64,000 bases of DNA. It comes from Maribacter antarcticus DSM 21422 (GTDB lineage: Bacteria > Bacteroidota > Bacteroidia > Flavobacteriales > Flavobacteriaceae). How positions within the stretch are numbered: the first letter of the stretch is position 1; each line of letters opens with the position of its first letter. The translations under genes and the position numbers were made by a program. Below the pieces are notes generated by a model that saw nothing but the letters and a program-made list of their open reading frames with translations, made no database searches and was not told the origin of the DNA. Below, piece after piece: positions 35,832 through 45,143 of this stretch. The stretch lies in the NCBI RefSeq assembly GCF_000621125.1, contig NZ_JHZC01000019.1:31784-95783 (forward strand). Direction: 5' to 3'.

Positions 35832-36413
35832 TTAAAGCACTAAATCTACTACCAAGTCAAACTCATCGTAAATAGTTTTATCTCCCAAATCATCAAAAAA
35901 GCTACCTGAACCGTAACGAACATCAAATTTAGACCTATCCACTTTCATCGTTGCAGTTGCCTTATTTTCGAACATAGAGACCACTAAAGTGATTGGCTTT
36001 GTAATCCCCTTAATCGTTAAATCCCCTTTAACTGTATAAGAGTTTTTATTGAAGTTTTCCACGGACATAAAAACTAATTTGGCCGTCGTGTGCTTTTCAA
36101 CACCAAAGAAATCATCAGATTTTAAATGACCTTCTAGTTTTTCTTTACCGTCTCCTGCAGCTAAATCCGTAACTATTATTGAGGTCATATCCACTTCGAA
36201 TTCACCACCTACCAATTTTTTACCGTCCATCTCCAAATGACCAGATTTTAATTGTATCGTTCCGTCATGTTCGCCGGTTACCTTATAAGCCTTCCATGTT
36301 ACTTTACTTTGGCTAATATTAACTTCTTTTTTTTCTCCATCAATTGGTGTGCTAGCCGTTGCGGAAAATCCGAATAAAATAGCTAGAAAGATACTTGATA
36401 CTGTTTTTTTCAT
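35832..36413 (-). CDS. YceI-family periplasmic protein
   Basis: A signal peptide (MKKTVSSIFLAILFGFSATA) is followed by the YceI lipocalin-like domain: SKVTWKAYKVTGEHDGTIQL, LEGHLKSDDFFGVEKHTTAK, YTVKGDLTIKGITKPITL and the C-terminal FDLVVDLVL strand. The barrel binds long isoprenoid chains in the family prototype. It is the third gene of a marR-nitroreductase-yceI unit, a common set in Flavobacteria that is linked to redox or quinone-type stress by inference only. Confidence 0.9.
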   Translation of the reverse strand: MKKTVSSIFLAILFGFSATASTPIDGEKKEVNISQSKVTWKAYKVTGEHDGTIQLKSGHLEMDGKKLVGGEFEVDMTSIIVTDLAAGDGKEKLEGHLKSDDFFGVEKHTTAKLVFMSVENFNKNSYTVKGDLTIKGITKPITLVVSMFENKATATMKVDRSKFDVRYGSGSFFDDLGDKTIYDEFDLVVDLVL

Positions 36414-36449
36414 AGTTCTAATTTTAATGTAAGTATGTTTATTTTTTAA

Positions 36450-37082
36450 TTATAAATGTGTAAATAGTTCTTCTTTCGATTTGCGTACTTTAGGAAAATG
36501 TTGGGATTCGTCTGCTTCGGAGCGATATCCGATAGGTACTACCACGGAAGTGGTTAGGTTCTTTTCTCCTAAATTTAAAATAGTGTCGTATGCTTCAGCT
36601 TCAAATCCTTCCATTGGGCAGGTATCAATTTTTAACTCCGCGGCTGCCTGCATCAGATTGCCTAGGGCTAAATATACTTGTTTTGCTGTCCACTCTTCTT
36701 TCGTTTTTACCGGGAAATTTAGGATTTTTGATTTAGTAAAATCACTATATCCCTTTAAGGTTTCACTTGGAATATTCCTTGTCTCAGCAACATTTTTAAT
36801 ATAATCGTCTACCAATTCTCCGGTAAAATCTGTTTGATTAGCGAAGACGATTAGATGTGATGCATCCGTTATTTGCGACTGTCCCCAAGATACCGGCTTT
36901 AGTTTTTCTCGAATTTGTGTGTCCGTAATTATAAAAACATGGTAAGGTTGCAGACCGTAGGAAGATGCACTAAGGCGTGTAGCCTCTAATAATAGTGATA
37001 TTTCATCGGTTGAAATCTTCTTGGTGCTGTCAAATTTTTTAGTGGCGTAACGCCAAGTCCTGTGCTCTAAAATCGTATTCAT
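36450..37082 (-). CDS. NAD(P)H-dependent nitroreductase family protein
   Basis: A flavin-dependent reductase of the NfsB class, 210 residues. FMN-binding motifs: HRTWRYATKKFDSTKKI at the N-terminus (Arg contacts FMN phosphate), LLLEATRLSASSYGLQPYH, and SVVVPIGYRSEADESQHFPK with KVRKSKEE near the C-terminus. It likely reduces quinones or nitroaromatics. It begins 8 bp after the marR stop, so it is probably under MarR control. Confidence 0.9.
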   Translation of the reverse strand: MNTILEHRTWRYATKKFDSTKKISTDEISLLLEATRLSASSYGLQPYHVFIITDTQIREKLKPVSWGQSQITDASHLIVFANQTDFTGELVDDYIKNVAETRNIPSETLKGYSDFTKSKILNFPVKTKEEWTAKQVYLALGNLMQAAAELKIDTCPMEGFEAEAYDTILNLGEKNLTTSVVVPIGYRSEADESQHFPKVRKSKEELFTHL

Positions 37083-37090
37083 TTCTTGTT

Positions 37091-37537
37091 TTAAAATTTA
37101 TCTAATAATGTATTAAACTGTATTAATTCCAAGTTGGAGAAATCCCTCAGTATTTCTTCTTCTTTGTTAAATAGCATGCCATCTATTTGGTTTAGAAAAT
37201 CTAATCCATTGCCTGTTATGCTAATTTCTACTTTTCTACGGTTATGTTTACATATGGTTCTATTCACGTATTTTTTTGAGATTAGTTTGTCTACTAATCT
37301 GGTCGTATTACTCATCTTGGTCACCATTCTTTCGTTGATTGTAGATAAGTTTGCCGGCTTTCCTTTTTGTCCTCTTAAAATACGAAGAACATTAAACTGT
37401 TGTACAGATATTTCAAAGGGTTTTAAAGTTAATGCTACCTGCTCGTTCACCTTATTATAAACCAATGACAAATGAATGATAGTTCTCTTTTTTAAGGGAA
37501 TTTCAACACTCGTTTTAATGGCTTTTTCAACATTCAT
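37091..37537 (-). CDS. MarR-family transcriptional regulator
   Basis: A 148-residue winged-helix protein: helices around QVALTLKPFEISVQQFNVLR, recognition region PANLSTINERMVTKMSNTTR, and the wing KKYVNRTICKHNRRKVEISI. No ligand-binding Cys pair is apparent. It heads the unit marR-nitroreductase-yceI. A perfect 12-bp palindrome overlaps its promoter, fitting autorepression relieved by a small molecule. Confidence 0.92.
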   Translation of the reverse strand: MNVEKAIKTSVEIPLKKRTIIHLSLVYNKVNEQVALTLKPFEISVQQFNVLRILRGQKGKPANLSTINERMVTKMSNTTRLVDKLISKKYVNRTICKHNRRKVEISITGNGLDFLNQIDGMLFNKEEEILRDFSNLELIQFNTLLDKF

Positions 37538-37550
37538 GTAGTTACAATAA

Positions 37551-37567
37551 TTGTATATACAAATGTA
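37551..37567 (-). promoter_or_regulatory. marR promoter with overlapping palindromic operator
   Basis: The minus strand has TACATTTG (37567-37560), a perfect -7 box, 22 bp before the marR ATG. The palindrome TTGTATATACAA (37551-37562) overlaps its end. A TTTG lies 15 bases further upstream, a slightly short spacer. Confidence 0.55.
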
Positions 37568-37667
37568 TATATATTATTTTATCAAACACAATTTTTTAAT
37601 TAAATTTTTGTTAATCTTTTTTCGATAGTTGTCAACTCACTAAAAGCAAGGTGGTAATTTCTTTTAG

Positions 37668-37850
37668 ATAAAACCGCATGGCGCTACAAGATGGTATTTG
37701 CCTTACGGAAAGACGTTGCCTTTTCAAAATAACCTTGCAATAGTTAGATTTGAATACAACGGTAAAGACGTATTTGATAGCGAAGATAGTAGTATAAAAA
37801 ATATCTGTACCAAGCCAAACGGAAACTACAATAGCTTGTATACCGTATAA
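37668..37850 (+). other. Possible 3' gene remnant before the rhodanese gene
   Basis: A plus-strand frame open from 37668 to TAA at 37848-37850 reads protein-like (TLPFQNNLAIVRFEYNGKDV, FDSEDSSIKNIC and onward) but has no ATG and begins after a TAG. I do not recognise it. The rest of the 362-base gap 37538-37899 holds the marR promoter and no other clear feature. Confidence 0.25.
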
Positions 37851-37899
37851 TTTTCTAAAATCACTTATTTTTGACCTAAATAAATAATTTTATACTAGT

Positions 37900-38211
37900 A
37901 TGGCAGATTTATCACAGGAAGAATGGGGAGAAAAAATTAGCGAGGATGAAAACGCTTTTATTCTTGATGTCCGTGCGGAAGAAGAACTGGAGGAAGGGTA
38001 TATTCCTAAAGCAAAGAATATTGATATTTATTTAGGTCAGGGCTTTATTGATGAACTCGAAAAACTCGATAAAACAAAAAATTATTACGTGTATTGTCGG
38101 TCAGGTAGCCGAAGCGGACAAGCGTGCGCGATTATGAATAGTATCGGTTTTGAAAATACTTATAATTTAGCTGGTGGATTTATGAACTGGGAAGGCGATA
38201 TTGTAGAATAA
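37900..38211 (+). CDS. Single-domain rhodanese-like protein
   Basis: A 103-residue rhodanese domain with the active-site loop VYCRSGSRSGQA; the Cys would carry the persulfide. FILDVRAEEELEEGYIPKAK is the characteristic N-terminal motif and NLAGGFMNWEGDIVE the C-terminal one. It likely moves sulfur in the cytoplasm (no signal peptide). A terminator follows 19 bp after the stop. Confidence 0.93.
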   Translation: MADLSQEEWGEKISEDENAFILDVRAEEELEEGYIPKAKNIDIYLGQGFIDELEKLDKTKNYYVYCRSGSRSGQACAIMNSIGFENTYNLAGGFMNWEGDIVE

Positions 38212-38230
38212 AATTGAATTTTAGAAAATA

Positions 38231-38256
38231 AAGAGCCCACTTTTACGTGGGTTTTT
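38231..38256 (+). terminator. Terminator after the rhodanese gene
   Basis: AAGAGCCCAC (38231-38240) pairs with GTGGGTTTTTT (38247-38257) around TTTTAC; CCCAC/GTGGG forms the core and a T6 run follows. Confidence 0.75.
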
Positions 38257-38268
38257 TATTTTTATAGC

Positions 38269-39546
38269 ATGAAGGAAAATCTTTTGCACTATATCTGGAA
38301 GTATAAAAAATATCCGGTTGCCGGTATTAGGACAACAAAAGGCCATCCTATTTCTGTGCAGTCTTCGGGTACACATAATCACTTAAGTGGTCCGGATTTT
38401 TTCAATGCGAAGCTTAGTATTGATGAGCAGATGTGGGCTGGAAATGTAGAAATTCACATAAAATCATCTGACTGGTATGCCCATAATCATGAAACCGATT
38501 CCAATTACGATAGCGTAATACTTCATGTCGTTTGGGAAGACAATGTAGCGGTTTTTAGAGCGGATGGTTCCGAGATTCCTACGCTGGAGTTACATAATTA
38601 TATTAGCACCGAACTGTTATCCAATTATCAAAAACTATTTCAACAAAAACCCAATACTTTTATTAATTGTGGTAAAGATATTACCGAAATCTCCAGTTTT
38701 AATTTTGATAATTGGAAGGAGCGGCTCTATTTTGAACGATTGGAACACAAGTCCGAAGTAGTTTTAAAATTGTTGGAAGCGTCGAAAAATGATTGGGAAA
38801 AGGTGCTTTTTATTTTACTTTTAAAGAGCTTTGGCTCTACTATTAATGGGGAGCTATTCCTAGAAGTAGCCAAGTATCTAGACTTTTCCATTATTAGGAA
38901 ACTACAAAACAAACCAATGGAACTAGAGGCGCTTCTTTTTGGGCTTTCAGGTCTTTTAGAGACAGAACATACCGATTTATATTACCTTCAATTACGCAAA
39001 AACTATGATTACTTGGCTCACAAATACCAATTGGATAAAGAAGTAATGTTAACTCCCCAATTTTTTAAACTAAGACCCCCTAATTTTCCAACGATACGGC
39101 TTTCACAAATAGCGCAGCTATACGCAAAGTCACACTCCTTGTTTTTTAATGCTATGCAAAACGAAAACACCGATTTATATGGCTTATTCTCTGTACATAC
39201 AAGTGAATATTGGGAAAACCATTTTACTTTTGGTAAGGTTTCAAAAATAAGTGTTAAAAAAACGTCTAAGAAGTTTATAGATTTATTGGTTATCAATACT
39301 ATTTTGCCTTTGAAATTCTGTTACTTAAAACGGCAAGGAAAATTCGTGAACGATACCTTTACCAAGCCTATCGATATGATTCCAGCAGAGAAAAATAGTA
39401 TTATCCAGCAATATCAGGAACTGGGGGTCAACGTTGATACTGCAAAGGATAGTCAAGCTTTATTGGAACTCTATACGAACTATTGCACAAAAAACAAATG
39501 TCTACAATGTGCGGTAGGGTCAGAATTATTAACTTTAAAAACTTAA
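38269..39546 (+). CDS. DUF2851-family protein
   Basis: A 425-residue cytoplasmic protein of the DUF2851 family, widespread in Bacteroidota and of unknown function. Typical stretches: the N-terminal LLHYIWKYKKYPVAGIRTTK, SGPDFFNAKLSIDEQMWAGN with VEIHIKSSDWYAH, DSVILHVVWEDNVAVFRADG and the C-terminal CTKNKCLQCAVGSELL with a Cys pair. It stands between a terminator and a PspC-like gene and has no catalytic motif that I can name. Confidence 0.85.
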   Translation: MKENLLHYIWKYKKYPVAGIRTTKGHPISVQSSGTHNHLSGPDFFNAKLSIDEQMWAGNVEIHIKSSDWYAHNHETDSNYDSVILHVVWEDNVAVFRADGSEIPTLELHNYISTELLSNYQKLFQQKPNTFINCGKDITEISSFNFDNWKERLYFERLEHKSEVVLKLLEASKNDWEKVLFILLLKSFGSTINGELFLEVAKYLDFSIIRKLQNKPMELEALLFGLSGLLETEHTDLYYLQLRKNYDYLAHKYQLDKEVMLTPQFFKLRPPNFPTIRLSQIAQLYAKSHSLFFNAMQNENTDLYGLFSVHTSEYWENHFTFGKVSKISVKKTSKKFIDLLVINTILPLKFCYLKRQGKFVNDTFTKPIDMIPAEKNSIIQQYQELGVNVDTAKDSQALLELYTNYCTKNKCLQCAVGSELLTLKT

Positions 39547-39555
39547 TTTTAGGGC

Positions 39556-39783
39556 ATGAACATTTTGTATAAGTTATTACACTATTTGCAAAAGCGTGGT
39601 TTTGAAGTTTGCCGAAGAATAGCGGAAAGAATGGGGATTCGTGCTCGAGTGGTTCGTACATCTTTTATTTACTTAACTTTTGTAACCTTGGGTTTTGGCT
39701 TCGCGCTGTATCTTTTTTTAGCTTTTTGGTTAAGAATAAAGGATTTGGTACACACAAAAAGAACTTCTGTTTTTGATTTATAG
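39556..39783 (+). CDS. PspC-like small membrane protein
   Basis: A 75-residue protein with one membrane helix (VRTSFIYLTFVTLGFGFALY, running to about residue 62) after a basic N-terminal half. The arrangement (MGIRARVVRTSFIYLTFVTL) resembles the PspC domain, a membrane stress response component. It begins 9 bp after DUF2851 and ends 2 bp before the potassium-channel pseudogene, suggesting one transcription unit. Confidence 0.7.
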   Translation: MNILYKLLHYLQKRGFEVCRRIAERMGIRARVVRTSFIYLTFVTLGFGFALYLFLAFWLRIKDLVHTKRTSVFDL

Positions 39784-39785
39784 CA

Positions 39786-40806
39786 ATGATTAAATTTTTT
39801 AGATTTAAAATTTATTTGGCACTGGTTTTAATCGTGTTTGTGCTCATGTTTGGTGTGCTTGAGTATCGCTATAGTACTGATTATTCGTGGATAGATGCGC
39901 TTTATATGACCATAATTACCGTTACTACCGTAGGTTTTTCTGAAGTGAGGCCTAGAAGTGAGGCCTATGGGACCTGAAGGTAAATTATTCACGATACTGC
40001 TAATTGTAACTAGTGTTTTCATAGTGGGTTTTGTTATTTCGGTAGTGACAGAGCATTTGTTAGGTAGAAATCCCATCCAAATCTTAAAAAAAAAGAGAGT
40101 AAAAAAACCATAAACAGTTTATCCAACCACGTTGTTGTATGTGGTTTTGGTAGAAATGGTATGCAGGCTTCAGAACGTCTAAAAGCCTACAATAAGCCAT
40201 TTATAATTCATAGAACGAGAAAAGGAAATTATAGATAGGCACGACGATACGCTATTATTTGTGGAGGGTGATGCAAATGATGATGAGGTGTTATTAATTG
40301 CAGGTATTGAGCGTGCGCAATTTCTTATTATGGCACTACCGGATGATGCTACAAATCTTTTTGTGGTTCTGTCGGCAAGGCAGCTGAACAAAAACCTATT
40401 TATTATAAGTCGGGCATCTTTAGCTAATTCCCAGAAAAAGTTACTTCTGGCAGGGGCCAATAAAGTAATTATGCCCCATAAAATTGGAGGGGACCATATG
40501 GCATCGCTAGTGGTGATGCCGGATTTAATCACTTTCATGGATAAACTGTCTATGGAAGGGGAGCATACTACTAATTTGGAGGAGGTAGCAATCGAGGACT
40601 TTGCCGACCAAGTAGGGTTTAATTCGTTAAGAGATTTGGACTTGCGCAGAAAGACAGGGTGCACTATTATTGGTTATATTTAACCGGATGGGGAGTATAT
40701 TATCAATCCAGAAGCAGATTTGAAATTACAGCTAAAAAGTAAAGTGATTGTTTTGGAGCGACCAGAACAAATCAAAAAACGGAATGAAATGTTTCATATC
40801 GCCTAA
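39786..40806 (+). pseudogene. Potassium channel with TrkA-N domain, broken by several lesions
   Basis: The start encodes a two-helix channel with pore YMTIITVTTVGFSEV (filter TVGF). A 13-bp direct duplication (39942-39967) shifts the frame. Removing one copy restores EVRPMGPEGKLFTILLIVTS. The A-rich stretch near 40085-40110 carries a second shift, after which KTINSLSNHVVVCGFGRNGM gives the RCK/TrkA nucleotide site. A third shift lies near 40205-40215 (restored: KEIIDRHDDTLLFVEGDAND). Finally TAA at 40681-40683 interrupts GYI-PDGEYIINPEADLKLQ; the true end is 40804-40806. The repaired protein would have about 335 residues, normal for this family. Confidence 0.85.
39942..39967 (+). repeat. 13-bp tandem duplication in the channel pseudogene
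   Basis: GAAGTGAGGCCTA occurs twice back to back (39942-39954, 39955-39967). The length is not a multiple of three, so it breaks the reading frame. Confidence 0.95.
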
Positions 40807-40905
40807 GAATCTTTTTGGTGTATATTTGATTCCCTACATAATTTTTAAGATATTGCCACGTAGTGATACATAAACCAACTAAAATTAATTAGATACATGG
40901 TCTAC

Positions 40906-42975
40906 ATGAAAAAATTACTTTATTTCTTTTCTCTTTTTATTAGTTTCGTACTAACTGCTCAGGAACTGGAGGTTACGGGAAAAACCTATAACCCTTCTTC
41001 ATCCATAAACGATGGTGTAATTGAGCTTAAAGTAACTGGGGGAACAGAACCGTATACGTTTAGCTGGAGTAATGAAGAAACACCATTAGCTTCAAAAAGG
41101 GCAACAGGTCTTGTTGAAGGTGTATCGTACAATGTGGTTATAACGGATGCTGCTGGTGCAAATGTCACCAAAGTATTTAAAGTGGAAACTGAAGCCATTA
41201 CAGAAGTATTTAACGGGGCAATGACTCCTGCGGTAGGTGCACTTGGTTCTGTTCTGTTCTGGGATCCCTTTGCCGCATTAGGAATATATGACCCCGTTGC
41301 TTATGCCGATTTAAAACGTATCTCGATACCGGATTGGAGTCCGGAAGTGCAAAATAAATACGTACTTGCAAAATGGTTAAAGGCAGAAGGTGAAAAAGTA
41401 AATAGGGGAGAAGCTGTTGCAATCATCTCTCAGGATAAAGGTGCGGACCAAACGATAATGTCTAACGCAACTGGAACCTTAAAACATTTAACTGCAGAAG
41501 GAAAGGTTATTTATAATTCTGACAATCAGGAGCATGTAATTGAGCAGGGTGCACATTTCTTTGCTGAGGTGCAATATGACGAGCCTTTAGTTATGACCCA
41601 TCCCAACGGTGACCCAATAACGAAGGGAATCCCTTTTATCGTTATATGGCTTGTATTAGGAGCAACTTTCTTTACATTCAGAATGGGCTTCATTAATATA
41701 CGAGGATTTAAACATTCTTTAGATTTGGCCAGAGGTAAATATGATGATCCGGATGCTCCTGGGCAAGTAACCCATTTCCAGGCTTTAGCGACTGCCGTTT
41801 CCGGCACTGTTGGTCTGGGGAATATTGCGGGAGTTGCCGTCGCCGTTTCCTTAGGTGGCGCTGGTGCAACATTTTGGATGATTATTTGTGGACTTTTGGG
41901 GATGTCCTCAAAATTCGTTGAATGTACGCTCGGTGTAAAGTACAGGGATATTTTACCTGATGGACGTGTATTTGGGGGCCCTATGAACTACTTGCGCTAC
42001 GGTCTTGAAAAAAGAAATATGAAAGGCATTGGAAAAGTGCTTGCGGGATTATTCGCAGTTTTGGCGGTAGGAGCTTCTTTTGGAGGTGGTAATATGTTCC
42101 AAGCCAACCAGTCATTTGAGCAATTAGCAGGACAATTTCCAGTCTTGGTAGGTAATGGATTTTGGTTTGGTATCGTAACCGCTAGTTTGGTAGGGGTCGT
42201 TATCATTGGTGGCATAAACAGTATAGCTAACGTTACGGGTAGGATTGTGCCAGTAATGGCTTCCATATATATTGTTGCCGCTTTAGCGGTAATTATTATG
42301 AATATTCAGAATATAGGTCCAGCTTTTTCTGCCATCTGGGATGGCGCATTTAGTCCATCTGCTTTAAAAGGGGGTATTATTGGAGTGCTGGTCATTGGTT
42401 TTCAGCGGGCTGCCTTTTCAAATGAGGCAGGTGTGGGGTCCGCCGCCATCGCACACAGTACGGCAAAGACCAATCACCCGCCTTCAGAAGGCTTTGTAGC
42501 TTTATTGGAGCCTTTTATAGATACTGTGGTGGTTTGTACACTTACTGCTTTAGTATTAATTTTTACAGGGATGCACGAGGTTGAAGGTCTTGCAGGTGCG
42601 CAGTTAACATCTGATGCCTTTGGAAGTCAAATTTCGTGGTTTCCTTACGTTTTGGCCCTTGCAGTATTCCTTTTTGCTTTTTCGACTATGATTTCTTGGT
42701 CCTATTATGGTATGCGGGCTTGGACCTATTTGTTCGGTAAAAGTAAAAGGACTGAATTTGTTTATAAAATGTTTTTCTTAGTGTTTGTGGTTATCGGTGC
42801 ATCAGTAAGTTTGGGTGCGGTATTGGATTTTTCTGATATGATGATTTTGGCCATGTCCTTTCCTAATATTATAGGGTTATATATTATGTCAGGTGAGGTT
42901 AAAAAAGATCTTGGTGTGTATCTAAAAAAGTTGAAAGCAAATCAACTCTATAAGAAGAAAAAAGTAGCAGAGTAA
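40906..42975 (+). CDS. AGCS-type sodium:alanine/glycine symporter with extracytoplasmic N-terminal domains
   Basis: I start at the second ATG (40906), which gives a signal peptide ([19 protein letters not shown]). Next comes an SprB-like beta repeat ([20 protein letters not shown], about residues 30-95), then a barrel-sandwich (biotinyl/lipoyl-like) module, [20 protein letters not shown] to [13 protein letters not shown], without the modifiable Lys. The remaining 460 residues are the transporter, with [20 protein letters not shown] and [20 protein letters not shown] as AGCS signatures. It imports small neutral amino acids with sodium. A TATATTTG box lies at 40821-40828. The front end is unusual against the roughly 450-residue classical AGCS proteins. 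Confidence 0.88.
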   Translation: MKKLLYFFSLFISFVLTAQELEVTGKTYNPSSSINDGVIELKVTGGTEPYTFSWSNEETPLASKRATGLVEGVSYNVVITDAAGANVTKVFKVETEAITEVFNGAMTPAVGALGSVLFWDPFAALGIYDPVAYADLKRISIPDWSPEVQNKYVLAKWLKAEGEKVNRGEAVAIISQDKGADQTIMSNATGTLKHLTAEGKVIYNSDNQEHVIEQGAHFFAEVQYDEPLVMTHPNGDPITKGIPFIVIWLVLGATFFTFRMGFINIRGFKHSLDLARGKYDDPDAPGQVTHFQALATAVSGTVGLGNIAGVAVAVSLGGAGATFWMIICGLLGMSSKFVECTLGVKYRDILPDGRVFGGPMNYLRYGLEKRNMKGIGKVLAGLFAVLAVGASFGGGNMFQANQSFEQLAGQFPVLVGNGFWFGIVTASLVGVVIIGGINSIANVTGRIVPVMASIYIVAALAVIIMNIQNIGPAFSAIWDGAFSPSALKGGIIGVLVIGFQRAAFSNEAGVGSAAIAHSTAKTNHPPSEGFVALLEPFIDTVVVCTLTALVLIFTGMHEVEGLAGAQLTSDAFGSQISWFPYVLALAVFLFAFSTMISWSYYGMRAWTYLFGKSKRTEFVYKMFFLVFVVIGASVSLGAVLDFSDMMILAMSFPNIIGLYIMSGEVKKDLGVYLKKLKANQLYKKKKVAE

Positions 42976-42982
42976 TTTTTTT

Positions 42983-43867
42983 ATGAAATCTTTAAAATCC
43001 CACTTTAAGTTCAATAAACAGGAACGAAGTGGGATTTTCTTTTTGTTACTACTATTGATTTTAGCGCAAATAGGATATGTTGTTTTTAAGGATAATATTA
43101 TTGTACGAGCAAAAGTGATGGTTCCTGACTTGGAAACCCAACAGCAAATAGACATTCTTAGGCAAAATGCTACAGTAAAGGATACGCTTAAGATTTATCC
43201 ATTTAATCCTAATTTTATTACAGATTATAAGGGGTATACGCTGGGGCTTTCCTTAGAAGAGATAGATAGATTACATGCGTTTAGGGCAAATAACACTTAT
43301 ATAAATTCAGCGCAGGAATTTCAACAGGTAACCTTGGTTTCAGACTCCCTTTTAGACGTGATATCTCCATTGTTTAAATTCCCGGATTGGGTAACCAATA
43401 AATCAACCCCTTTTGTTCAAGAAGCATATATAAACACCTCTAAGGAAGCTAAAACAGCTACTGTTATTTCAGATTTGAATACAGCTACCGAAGCGGAGCT
43501 TAAATTGATTAACGGGATAGGGGATAAGCTAGCAGCGCGTATTATTAAGTTTAGGGATAGGTTGGGCGGTTTTCTTCTGGATGACCAGCTTTCTGATGTT
43601 TATGGATTAAAACCGGAGGTGGTAGAAAGAACTTTAAATCGCTTTCGTGTACTAGAAATACCTCTGGTTAAAAAAATGAATATTAATACCGCTACTGCGG
43701 AAGAATTGGCGCACTTAGTATACCTTCAAAAAAGTGTGGCTTACGATATAGTGGCGTATAGAGGGCGTAACGGAGGGATCGATTCTTTTGACGAATTATT
43801 GGAAATAGAGGGTTTTCCCACCGACCGAATTAATAGAATTGCATTATATTTGTACTTAAAAAATTAA
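42983..43867 (+). CDS. Membrane-anchored helix-hairpin-helix protein (ComEA-like)
   Basis: One N-terminal membrane helix (IFFLLLLLILAQIGYVVF), a linker, then helix-hairpin-helix units: DLNTATEAELKLINGIGDKL with AARIIKFRDRLGGF, and NINTATAEELAHLVYLQKSV with AYDIVAYRGRNGGI. An earlier degenerate unit starts near PFNPNFITDYKGYTLGLS. Such domains bind DNA non-specifically; ComEA proteins act in DNA uptake. Involvement in competence is an inference. It starts 7 bp after the symporter and 4 bp before the acyl-CoA dehydrogenase. Confidence 0.82.
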   Translation: MKSLKSHFKFNKQERSGIFFLLLLLILAQIGYVVFKDNIIVRAKVMVPDLETQQQIDILRQNATVKDTLKIYPFNPNFITDYKGYTLGLSLEEIDRLHAFRANNTYINSAQEFQQVTLVSDSLLDVISPLFKFPDWVTNKSTPFVQEAYINTSKEAKTATVISDLNTATEAELKLINGIGDKLAARIIKFRDRLGGFLLDDQLSDVYGLKPEVVERTLNRFRVLEIPLVKKMNINTATAEELAHLVYLQKSVAYDIVAYRGRNGGIDSFDELLEIEGFPTDRINRIALYLYLKN

Positions 43868-43871
43868 TGTT

Positions 43872-45041
43872 ATGAACCGAATGAACTTCACTGAAGAACA
43901 TCAATTATTTAGGGAGAGTTTAAAGGATTTTTTACAAAAAGAGGTAGTTCCCCATATAGAAAAGTGGGAGGAGACCGGCACCATCGATAGGTTTATTTGG
44001 CCGAAATTTGGTGAAATGGGATTCTTTGGTCTTGCCACTTCAGAAAAGGATGGAGGCCTTGACCTAGATTTGTTCTACACCATTGTGCTACTAGAAGAAT
44101 TGCAGAAAATTAATTCAGGAGGATTTGCTGCGGCTATTTGGGCACATGTGTATCTTGCCATGACTCATTTGAACAAAAACGGGAATGCCTATCAAAAAGA
44201 TAGGTACTTAAAACCATCTGTAAATGGAGACTTAGTAGGCTGTCTAGGCGTTTCTGAACCTTTCGGGGGTAGTGACGTGGCTGGTATGCGCACCACAGCA
44301 ATTAAACAAGGTGATAATTACATCATTAATGGTTCCAAAACCTTTATCACCAACGGTGTTTATGCCGATTATGTGATTTTAGCAGCAAAGACGAACCCCG
44401 AATTGGGTAATAAGGGCATCAGTATTCTTATTGTTGACCTAAAAAGTGACGGAGTATCCGCCAATAAATTGAATAAATTAGGGTGGAAAGCTTCTGATAC
44501 AGCTGAGCTTGCTTTAGATAATGTGGTAGTGCCTGCATCTAATTTAATGGGAGCTGAGGGCAGCGGATTTACATTTATCATGGAAGCCTTTGCTTTAGAA
44601 AGATTGATTATGGGGGTAAATGCACATGCTAGAGCAGAATATGCTTTGGAATATGCGCTTAATTATATGTCTGAGCGAGAAACTTTTGGGAAGACTATCG
44701 ATCAGTATCAAGCTTTGCGCCATCGTTTTGTAGATCTTTATGCAGATATGGAAATGTGTAAACAGTACAATTACTACGTAGTCGATGGGATGAACAAAGG
44801 GGAGTATATGGTGAAGGAAGCCACAATTTCAAAGCTAAAATCGACTAAAATGGCAGATGAGGTCATTTATTCATGTTTACAGTTTCTAGGCGGTTACGGG
44901 TATATGGAAGACTACCCAATGGCTAGGATGTTCCGTGACAGTAGGCTTGGACCCATTGGAGGAGGTACTTCCGAAATATTAAGGGAAATTATAGCTAAGA
45001 TTATAATTGATAAAAAGGAATATAAAGCGCCAAAGGAGTAG
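43872..45041 (+). CDS. Acyl-CoA dehydrogenase
   Basis: A 389-residue FAD enzyme of the acyl-CoA dehydrogenase family. FAD and substrate motifs: GCLGVSEPFGGSDVAGMRTT, YIINGSKTFITNGVYADYVI, and LQFLGGYGYMEDYPMARMFR. The usual Glu near the C-terminus is missing (IGGGTSEIL); instead the Glu in AFALERLIMG is placed as in isovaleryl/long-chain members, so it is likely the catalytic base. The ATG at 43872 is used; 43881 is also possible. Confidence 0.92.
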   Translation: MNRMNFTEEHQLFRESLKDFLQKEVVPHIEKWEETGTIDRFIWPKFGEMGFFGLATSEKDGGLDLDLFYTIVLLEELQKINSGGFAAAIWAHVYLAMTHLNKNGNAYQKDRYLKPSVNGDLVGCLGVSEPFGGSDVAGMRTTAIKQGDNYIINGSKTFITNGVYADYVILAAKTNPELGNKGISILIVDLKSDGVSANKLNKLGWKASDTAELALDNVVVPASNLMGAEGSGFTFIMEAFALERLIMGVNAHARAEYALEYALNYMSERETFGKTIDQYQALRHRFVDLYADMEMCKQYNYYVVDGMNKGEYMVKEATISKLKSTKMADEVIYSCLQFLGGYGYMEDYPMARMFRDSRLGPIGGGTSEILREIIAKIIIDKKEYKAPKE

Positions 45042-45079
45042 GTTTTTTAAATTCGTTGGAATTATTGTTTAAATAATCT

Positions 45080-45108
45080 TTTGAATACTAAAAATAGTTC
45101 TATATTTG
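45080..45108 (+). promoter_or_regulatory. rpsU promoter
   Basis: TTTG (45080-45083), 17 bases, TATATTTG (45101-45108): a good Bacteroidota promoter, about 30 bp before the rpsU Shine-Dalgarno. Confidence 0.7.
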
Positions 45109-45126
45109 CGCTCTTAATCACTAAAG

Positions 45127-45135
45127 AAAGGAGGT
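45127..45135 (+). promoter_or_regulatory. Strong Shine-Dalgarno of rpsU
   Basis: AAAGGAGGT, eight bases before the ATG, nearly full complementarity to the 16S rRNA 3' end. Other genes in the window lack this. In Flavobacterium it is known that bS21 helps hide the anti-SD and that rpsU with its strong SD is autoregulated. Confidence 0.85.
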
Positions 45136-45143
45136 TGTAGCCC

